From: Streptomyces scabiei 87.22
Lineage (GTDB): Bacteria; Actinomycetota; Actinomycetes; Streptomycetales; Streptomycetaceae
Length of the DNA stretch: 64,000 nt
NCBI RefSeq assembly: GCF_000091305.1
Contig: NC_013929.1
Location: 3,782,001 to 3,846,000, forward strand
Reading direction: 5' to 3'
The position numbers and the translations under genes are program-made. Under the pieces are notes generated by a model. That model did no database searches. It was not told the DNA's origin and saw nothing but the letters and a program-made list of their open reading frames with translations. Of the stretch, positions 58,498 to 64,000 are shown one piece after another. Positions within the stretch are counted from its first letter, which is position 1; each line of letters begins with the position of its first letter.

Positions 58498-60098
58498 GGA
58501 CACCGACGAGAGCAGGGGCGGCGGCCCGCACGAGAACACGTACGACGGCGGCCGTCGCCGCAGTGGCCTCGCTCGTGCTCCTGGCCACCGCCGCCTGCAC
58601 CGGCGCGGACCGGGCGGCGCCCGGCCCCGCCCCGGCGAAGGCCACCCCGTACGTCCCCGGCACCCTGCGCGTCCTCGCCTCCAGTGAACTCGCCGACATG
58701 AAGCCGGTGCTGGAGCGGGTCGAGAAGGACACCGGTATCAAGGTCCGGCCCACCTACATGGGCACGCTCGACGCGGTGGACCTGCTCGCGCGGCGGGGGG
58801 CGAAGGACGCGTACGACGCCGTCTGGCTCTCCTCCAACGACTACCTGCGGCTCCGCCCGGACGCGGCGCGGCAGATCGTGTCGCAGACGCCGGTGATGTC
58901 CAGCCCCGTCGCGATCGGCGTGAAGAACGAGACCGTCGGGAAGCTGGGGTGGAAGCCGGACACCGTAACCTGGTCGGACATCGAGAACGCGGTGGCGGAC
59001 GGGAAGCTGACGTACGGCATGACCGACCCGTCCCGCTCCAACTCCGGTTTCTCGACGCTGATCTCGGTGGCCTCGGGACTCTCCGGTGCCCAGTCCGCCC
59101 TCACGGACGCGGACGTGGCGCGGGCGACACCCCGGCTGAAGCGGTTCTTCGCGGGGCAGAAGCTGACGTCGGGGTCGTCGGGCTGGCTGGCGACGGCGTA
59201 CGACCGGCGCGGTGACGTCGACGCGCTCCTCAACTACGAGTCGGTGCTGAAGTCGCGGCCGGACCTGACGGTGATCCGGCCGCGCGACGGGGTCGTCACC
59301 GCCGACTACCCGCTCTCGTCGCTGGCCTCCACCGGCACGGACGTCCGCGACGACGTCCGCCGGCTCACGGACGCCCTGCGCACGCCGGACGTCCAGCGGC
59401 TGATCACCGAGCGGACGCTGCGCCGCCCGGTCGTCGCCTCCGTCCCGCCCGCGGCCGGTCTCGACACCACCCGCCGCCGCGAACTCCCTTTCCCCGGCAG
59501 CCGGTCCGTGGCCGTCGGCCTTCTCGACGCGTACGAGAACGATCTGCGCCGCCCGTCGCGGACCGTGTACGTCCTGGACACCTCGGGTTCGATGGAGGGC
59601 GACCGGCTCGACCGGCTGAAGACCGCGCTCACCGAGCTGACCGGCGACTTCCGGGACCGGGAGGAGGTCACCCTGATGCCGTTCGGGTCGGACGTGAAGA
59701 GCGTACGGACGCATGTCGTGCGGCCCGCGGACCCGAAGGCGGGGCTCGACGGCATCCGCGCCGACACCCGGAAGCTGTCCGCCGCCGGTGAGACCGCCAT
59801 CTACACCTCGCTGCGCAGGGCGTACGAGCATCTCGGCGCCGTGGACCGGGACACGTTCACCTCGATCGTGCTGATGACGGACGGCGAGAACACCGAGGGC
59901 GCGAGCCCGGCCGACTTCGACGACTTCTACGGGCGGCTGCCCGACGCCGCCCGGCACATCCCCGTCTTCCCCATCCTCTTCGGCGACTCCGACCGGGACG
60001 AACTGGAGCACATCGCCGAGGTGACCGGCGGCCGCCTCTTCGACGCCACACGGGGCTCGCTGGACGGCGCCTTCGAGGAGATCCGTGGCTACCAGTAG
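58494..60098 (+). CDS. Lipoprotein fusing solute-binding and von Willebrand A domains
   Basis: 534 aa. Signal peptide with lipobox ending in Cys35 (LLATAAC). Residues 55-320 look like a solute-binding domain (LRVLASSELADMKPVLERVEKDTGIKVRPTYMGTLDAVDLLA..., SRSNSGFSTLISVASG). Residues 355-530 are a vWA domain with MIDAS motif VYVLDTSGSMEGD, then GETAIYTSLRRAYEHL and SIVLMTDGENTEG. An extracellular metal-dependent binding protein. Start overlaps telA. The next gene starts within its last 14 bases. Confidence 0.9.
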   Translation: MRTPTRAGAAARTRTRTTAAVAAVASLVLLATAACTGADRAAPGPAPAKATPYVPGTLRVLASSELADMKPVLERVEKDTGIKVRPTYMGTLDAVDLLARRGAKDAYDAVWLSSNDYLRLRPDAARQIVSQTPVMSSPVAIGVKNETVGKLGWKPDTVTWSDIENAVADGKLTYGMTDPSRSNSGFSTLISVASGLSGAQSALTDADVARATPRLKRFFAGQKLTSGSSGWLATAYDRRGDVDALLNYESVLKSRPDLTVIRPRDGVVTADYPLSSLASTGTDVRDDVRRLTDALRTPDVQRLITERTLRRPVVASVPPAAGLDTTRRRELPFPGSRSVAVGLLDAYENDLRRPSRTVYVLDTSGSMEGDRLDRLKTALTELTGDFRDREEVTLMPFGSDVKSVRTHVVRPADPKAGLDGIRADTRKLSAAGETAIYTSLRRAYEHLGAVDRDTFTSIVLMTDGENTEGASPADFDDFYGRLPDAARHIPVFPILFGDSDRDELEHIAEVTGGRLFDATRGSLDGAFEEIRGYQ

Positions 60099-60687
60099 AT
60101 TCATGACGTACGTCGAGTCCCGCAAGAACCTCACCGGCAGCACGCTCGGGGTCGCCGGGCTCGGACTGACCTTCGCGGGCGTCGCGGGACCGTACTGGCC
60201 GGCCGTGGTCGTCGGACTGTACGGGGCGGGCGCGCTGCTCGCCCCGCCGGAGCGGCCTCCGCTGCCGGACTTCCCGGACGCGTCCGCCCAACTCGACGCG
60301 TTACGCGCCGACTTCGGTACGTTGCGGGAGTACCTGGCCGGCATCGAGCTGCCACCGGCCGCGTCCGGCCGCCTCACCGAGCTGACCGAGCTCCTGACGG
60401 CCCTCCTCGACCCCGGCTGGGTCGCCGAGATCCTCGCCCGCGACCCCGAGGGCGTGCACGCCCTCTCCCGGGCCGTACGGCAGGACGTCCCCGAGGCGGT
60501 CGACACGTTCGTCCGCACCCGCTGGTGGACCCGGCTGACCCCGGGAACGGACCCTCCGGAACGCCACCTGGAGCGCCAACTGGGGCTTTTGCAGGCTGAA
60601 TTGGGTCGTCTCGCGGCGGGGCTGCGCGATGCGGAGGCTCGCCGCCAGGAGTCGCACACGCGGTATCTGGAGGACCGGTCGGGATGA
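60085..60687 (+). CDS. Small membrane protein closing the TelA operon
   Basis: 200 aa. Two close TM segments near 18-50 (TGSTLGVAGLGLTFAGVAGPYWPAVVVGLYGAGALLAPP), then a helical domain (AQLDALRADFGTLREYLAGIELPPAASGRLTELTELLTALLDPGWVAEIL) and a coiled-coil end. No family name known to me. The GTG start lies inside the end of the vWA gene, so co-translation is likely; ATG 60103 is an alternative. Confidence 0.8.
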   Translation: MATSRFMTYVESRKNLTGSTLGVAGLGLTFAGVAGPYWPAVVVGLYGAGALLAPPERPPLPDFPDASAQLDALRADFGTLREYLAGIELPPAASGRLTELTELLTALLDPGWVAEILARDPEGVHALSRAVRQDVPEAVDTFVRTRWWTRLTPGTDPPERHLERQLGLLQAELGRLAAGLRDAEARRQESHTRYLEDRSG

Positions 60688-60722
60688 GGGGGTGGCTTCG
60701 GTGCGTTCCCGGATGCGGGCGA

Positions 60723-60866
60723 GTGGGGGCTGGTCGCGCGGTTCCCCGCGCCCCTGAAAAGCCGGGGCTGCGCCCCATGCTTTTCGGCCCGCAGGGCCGT
60801 TGGCTTTCAGGTCCGCAGGGGCCTGATGCTTTTAGGAGCGCGGGGAACTGCGCGACCAGCCCCCAC
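60723..60866. repeat. Composite repeat between facing operons
   Basis: Left arm 60723-60755 (GTGGGGGCTGGTCGCGCGGT...) pairs with right arm 60834-60866 over about 33 bases. Inside are AAAGCCGGGGCTGCGCCCC and two to three CCCGCAGGGCC-type units. It separates the convergent TelA operon and kinase operon and may end both transcripts. Confidence 0.85.
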
Positions 60867-60890
60867 CGGACCCGCAGCCGACACCGGCCG

Positions 60891-62054
60891 TCAGCCCAGG
60901 TTCGCCAGGATCACGATCAGCAGCACCACCCCCACCACCACCGCCAACACCTTCAACACCGCGTACGAGGACCCCGGCTGATCCGGCGGAACCCCCGGAG
61001 GGACCGGCACCGACGCCGCCCCGGGCCCGTTGAACACGTCGTGACCGGTGACCGCCGCCCGGGTGCACCAGGGGCAGGTCGGCAGATGGGAGCCGTACGT
61101 GTGCAGGGGCCGTACCGTGCAGGCGCGCACCTCACCGCGCTCCTTGTCCAGGGCGCGGAGCCACGCCTCGGCCTTGGGCCGGGCGTCCGGGTTCTCCACG
61201 CCCGCGCCGAAGGCGGCCCTGGCGAGGGTGAGGAGCTCCGTCGGCAGGACGGAGGGGTCGATCGTGCCGCGCGGGATGGTGACGCGTTCGGGACGGACGA
61301 CGTAACTGCAGCTCGCGGCGATGTTGTCCTTGACGGTCGACTCGGAGGCACTCTCGTGCGGAACCCCGCCGAAGGGGTGGTTGCCGGCGGTGAGCAGCTG
61401 GTAGACGAGGACGGCGAGGGCGAAGTCGTCGCTCTGCCGGGTCGCGGGACCGCCCGCCTGGCGCTCGGGGGACGAGTAGTCGGTGGTGTGCATCAGGCAC
61501 GGGAAGAGTTCGCCGGTGACCGGGTCGGTGAAGGCGATCGAGTCGCAGTCGAGGAAGGTGACGAAGCCGTTGGCGTCGACGACGACGTTGCTGCTGGAGA
61601 AGTCGCCGATGACGAGGTCGTCGTAGTGCATCCGGGCCGTCATGAAGGCGAGGTTCCAGGCGACGCCCAGCAGGAACCGCCAGTCGGCCCGGTCCGGGAA
61701 GAGCTTGAGGCGCTGGACCCGGGTGAACAGTCCGACGAGCTGGACGTGCTGGGGTTCGCCGAACCGCCGCATCGCGTAGCCGAGGAACTCCCCGTTCGTC
61801 CCCCGGGCGATCGCGGTGGGCCAGGCCAGTTCGGGCGGCTGGCTGGCGTCGGTCGGGCGGGCGGCCAGCGGGGACATCGTGAGCATGCGCGCCAGTCGCC
61901 GTTCCTGGTCCGGCCCGGGGGTGTCCCGGTAGATCTTGACGACGATCCCGGTGTCCCCCTCCACGGGGTACACCGCCGCCTGCCCGCCGCCCTTCAGCGG
62001 CAACTCGGCCAGCGTGACCCGCTTGCCGTCGAGAAAGACCGTGCGGCCGCTCAT
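60891..62054 (-). CDS. Non-canonical protein kinase with zinc-ribbon-like and TM C-terminus (TerY-triad type)
   Basis: 387 aa. Kinase-like: glycine loop LKGGGQAAVYPV, Lys in GIVVKIYR, catalytic loop IGDFSSSNVVV (Asp and Asn kept, HRD lost), metal motif LDCDSIAF in place of DFG, then TTDYSSPERQAGG. Such changes are typical of kinases in vWA/PP2C/kinase triads. Near the end is a partial zinc ribbon (CPWC) and a terminal TM (VLKVLAVVVGVVLLIVILANLG). ATG 62054 with CGGAGG upstream. It lies 94 bases after the PP2C gene. Confidence 0.88.
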   Translation of the reverse strand: MSGRTVFLDGKRVTLAELPLKGGGQAAVYPVEGDTGIVVKIYRDTPGPDQERRLARMLTMSPLAARPTDASQPPELAWPTAIARGTNGEFLGYAMRRFGEPQHVQLVGLFTRVQRLKLFPDRADWRFLLGVAWNLAFMTARMHYDDLVIGDFSSSNVVVDANGFVTFLDCDSIAFTDPVTGELFPCLMHTTDYSSPERQAGGPATRQSDDFALAVLVYQLLTAGNHPFGGVPHESASESTVKDNIAASCSYVVRPERVTIPRGTIDPSVLPTELLTLARAAFGAGVENPDARPKAEAWLRALDKERGEVRACTVRPLHTYGSHLPTCPWCTRAAVTGHDVFNGPGAASVPVPPGVPPDQPGSSYAVLKVLAVVVGVVLLIVILANLG

Positions 62055-62148
62055 GGCCGTACCTCCGAGTGTCATGGGGCTGGTCGCCGCCGTGCGGACG
62101 CGTCGTCCCGGAGCCGCGACCGGCAGGGGCGTCCGCCGTGCGGAGCGG

Positions 62149-62934
62149 TCACCGCCGGTGCGTACGGACGGCCCGCAGCAGGGTCTTGTCGTCCGCGTTG
62201 AGCGCGGTCAGACGGTCCGAGCGCAGCAGGGCGGCCAGGTTGGGGTCGCGGTCGTCCTCGGCGGCGGCGTCCAGGGAGCGGAACACGGCCTCGGCGAACG
62301 AGGTGTTCGGCGACGAGGCGCCGTCGGCGGACCGGTTGAGCATGGCCTGGGCCAGCCCGTCCGTGGACAGGAGCACCCCGTCGACGCCGTCGTCCGCGAC
62401 GCACTCGGTGTGGGTCCAGCGCCCCACGTCCGGCGAGGTCAGGAACACCGTCTCGTTGCTGTACTCGCTCACCGCCGCGGCCTGCGGCAGCAGATGGAAC
62501 TGCCGCTCCCCGTCCTCCGTCCCGGACCGTACGACGACGAATCCGTCCCCGACGGTGACATGGCCGATCCAGCCCGGGGCGAGCACCACCACGGTGAGCG
62601 TGGTGGCGAAGTCCTGCGCGTCGGCCCCGGTCAGGTCGAGGAACTCGTTGCTCACGTCCTGCAGGGCGTCGCGCAGCAGCTCGTGCACGGCCTCGCCCGG
62701 CGGCACCTCCACGGCCGCCTCCGCCCGCCGTGCGAAGTGCTCGGTGGCGAGCCGCACCGCGAGCCGCGAACCCTCCTCCGACCGGGGCCGGCTGCCGGCC
62801 CCGTCGGCGACGGCGAGCACGGCGACGGCGGAGGTGGCGGTGGCGGCGCACGCGTCCTGGCAGGGCAGGCCCTGGCGCCGGTGCCGGTAGCCCTCGACGC
62901 TCAGACCGTGGATCCGCCAGGGCGCGGCGTTCAC
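62149..62934 (-). CDS. PP2C-family protein phosphatase
   Basis: 261 aa. Metal-site motifs: GLPCQDACA, VLAVADGAGSRPRSEEGSRLAV (DGxG), VTVGDGFVVV, LLSTDGLAQAML, and LNADDKTLLRAV. It should remove phosphate from Ser/Thr targets of the adjacent kinase. GTG 62934 lies right after the vWA gene stop with GGGAGG upstream, so the two are coupled. Confidence 0.92.
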   Translation of the reverse strand: MNAAPWRIHGLSVEGYRHRRQGLPCQDACAATATSAVAVLAVADGAGSRPRSEEGSRLAVRLATEHFARRAEAAVEVPPGEAVHELLRDALQDVSNEFLDLTGADAQDFATTLTVVVLAPGWIGHVTVGDGFVVVRSGTEDGERQFHLLPQAAAVSEYSNETVFLTSPDVGRWTHTECVADDGVDGVLLSTDGLAQAMLNRSADGASSPNTSFAEAVFRSLDAAAEDDRDPNLAALLRSDRLTALNADDKTLLRAVRTHRR

Positions 62935-62935
62935 C

Positions 62936-63697
62936 TCACGCCTCCCAGGCCGGGCGCTGTGTCTTGAACTGGCTGAAGATCTTCTCGAACACCTCGTCCC
63001 CCGCCCCCTTCTGTTCGGCGTTGGCGCTGGCGGACATCATCTGGAGCAGCTCCCGGAAGGGGAATCCCTGGATCCGGGCGTTGAACTTCGGTGCGAACGC
63101 CTTCAGCACCTGCTCGCCCCGGTCGGTGATCCCGCCGACGCCGATCGCGTACAGCCGGAACCGGCGGGCGCTCTGCTCCTCGGCGAGGACGGGGACCAAC
63201 CGGTGCCAGGAGTCGGTGAGATGACCGGTCGGGTCGGTGGGCAGGCCGTCGGTGACGAGGCAGATCTGCGGCCGGTAGTACTGCAGTCCCGAGGCTCGCA
63301 GTTCGCTCTTGCGGGCGGCGACGATGTGCATCGCCAGCTCCAGCGCCTCGGTCATCAGGGTGACGCCGGCGGCCGTGAGCTGCGGTGCCTGGAAGGCGTG
63401 CGCGGGTATGAAGGGGCTGGTGCGGGTGCGCGGGTCGAGGAGCTGGGGTCCGCGCCAGGCGCCGACGCCCTGTCCGCCGAAGGTGACGACGGCGACCTCC
63501 ACGCTGTAGCTGAGGCTGACGTCGTCGTGGAGTTCGCGGGTCCACTCGGCGAGCGCGTTGTTCAGGGTCTGGATCGGCGGGCCGGCCATGGAGCTGGACG
63601 TGTCGAGGCAGAGCACGAGCGGCATGCGCTGGGCGTTGTTCTCGAACTCGATGTCGGCGTACTCCGCCGGCAGCGTGGGCGGGTATTCGCGGTGCAT
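62936..63697 (-). CDS. TerY-like von Willebrand A protein
   Basis: 253 aa cytoplasmic vWA protein. MIDAS motif VLCLDTSSSMAGPP, then TAAGVTLMTEALELAMHIV and ICLVTDGLPTDPTG. The C-terminal helix ends MSASANAEQKGAGDEVFEKIFSQFKTQRPAWEA. This is the TerY type, found with PP2C and kinase genes in Ter-linked stress islands. No signal peptide. ATG 63697. Confidence 0.92.
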   Translation of the reverse strand: MHREYPPTLPAEYADIEFENNAQRMPLVLCLDTSSSMAGPPIQTLNNALAEWTRELHDDVSLSYSVEVAVVTFGGQGVGAWRGPQLLDPRTRTSPFIPAHAFQAPQLTAAGVTLMTEALELAMHIVAARKSELRASGLQYYRPQICLVTDGLPTDPTGHLTDSWHRLVPVLAEEQSARRFRLYAIGVGGITDRGEQVLKAFAPKFNARIQGFPFRELLQMMSASANAEQKGAGDEVFEKIFSQFKTQRPAWEA

Positions 63698-63814
63698 GGT
63701 TCTTCCCCCTGTGCCTGTGGTGGTGCTGATGCCGCTGGTGGTGCGGATACCTCTGGCGGATGCCTCTGGCAGATACCTCTGGTGGTGCGGGAATCCTCGG
63801 TGGTGCCGCCGGGG

Positions 63815-64000
63815 TCACCTGGGCGTGCCCTTCGCGTGCCGGGCGGCGGTGGGCGGGAAGGCGTACAGGACGTCGGAGTCCCGTTCCCGGGCGTCGGTGA
63901 CGTCGACGAGCCCGCCGGGCGCGGGCGGTGGCCGCCCCGGCTCGGCCCACACGGCCCGGCGCAGCACCCGGTCCAGCTCGACATAGCCCTGCGGGTGGAG
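63815..64000 (-). CDS. C-terminal part of an unidentified protein (runs off the window)
   Basis: An open frame enters from the right edge and stops at 63815. The visible 61 residues (LHPQGYVELDRVLRRAVWAEPGRPPPAPGG...VLYAFPPTA..) show no family I can name. About 118 bases separate it from the vWA gene on the same strand, so it may be the previous gene of the same operon. Confidence 0.55.
   Translation of the reverse strand, partial: LHPQGYVELDRVLRRAVWAEPGRPPPAPGGLVDVTDARERDSDVLYAFPPTAARHAKGTPR

Overview
The window is high-GC DNA with strong third-codon-position G/C bias, frequent GTG starts, ATGA stop/start overlaps and families typical of Streptomyces (a WhiB-like regulator, SpoIIE-type phosphatase, CU044_5270-type sigma partner, DasR-type operator). 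The block glpX - WhiB-like - DUF1707 - class I fumarase - lipoprotein - fumC - DUF402 - SpoIIE phosphatase - penicillin-binding protein follows an order I recall from the S. coelicolor core chromosome (SCO5047 down to about SCO5039). It is chromosomal core with accessory insertions. I see no rRNA, tRNA, CRISPR array, transposase or phage gene.

Layout. 0.1-8.3 kb: central carbon metabolism (fructose bisphosphatase, two fumarases) with wblH-like and DUF1707 regulatory/membrane genes. The 3' end of the class I fumarase and its downstream terminator region are tandemly repeated about 2.6 times. 8.7-13.3 kb: SpoIIE-family phosphatase and a bifunctional penicillin-binding protein, convergent on a 21-bp terminator stem. 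13.6-20.6 kb: PadR regulator with ABC ATPase and FtsX-like permease, an orphan ahpD, a methyltransferase, a shrunken AlkZ-like gene, and a cis-prenyltransferase preceded by a terminated leader or small RNA. 20.9-26.1 kb: PIN-PhoH ATPase, a secreted lytic transglycosylase, an AI-2E-family membrane protein, and an ankyrin/HEAT-type protein.

26.1-38.0 kb: a minus-strand Tad (Flp) pilus locus of about 12 kb. In transcription order it carries a zinc-ribbon protein, CpaB, a TadZ-TadE fusion, TadE, TadA, TadB, TadC, a histidine kinase, a LuxR response regulator, Flp pilin, a TadG-like protein, a lipoprotein and an OmpA-domain protein. No prepilin peptidase or secretin is present in the window. 38.2-46.2 kb: a GH18 chitinase behind a DasR-type site, an ECF sigma factor with membrane partner, an Nramp-like transporter with altered metal-site motifs, a serine-kinase-type ATPase, and a secreted zinc carboxypeptidase whose downstream terminator is tandemly duplicated.

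47.2-52.9 kb: a divergent D-amino-acid/sugar-acid catabolic locus. RidA, IclR regulator and PfkB kinase lie on the minus strand; a DSD1-type PLP enzyme and an N-acyl-D-amino-acid deacylase lie on the plus strand, with palindromic sites between. The kinase contains an in-frame hairpin-ended repeat element that also occurs in the tadE-like gene 14.6 kb away. 52.9-55.7 kb: a secreted trypsin-like protease and an alanine/aspartate-type aminotransferase. 56.2-64.0 kb: two facing operons that may form one stress system. The first has a solute-binding-like membrane protein, TelA, a lipoprotein fusing a solute-binding domain to a vWA domain, and a small membrane protein. The second has a vWA protein, a PP2C phosphatase and a non-canonical kinase with C-terminal zinc-ribbon remnant and TM anchor, matching the TerY-type vWA/PP2C/kinase triad.

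A family of short intergenic repeats (core GCGCAGTTCCCCGCGCCCCT and its complement) recurs at least eight times, in places as long inverted repeats around a tandem array. All functional calls rest on reading motifs by eye; no database search was run.
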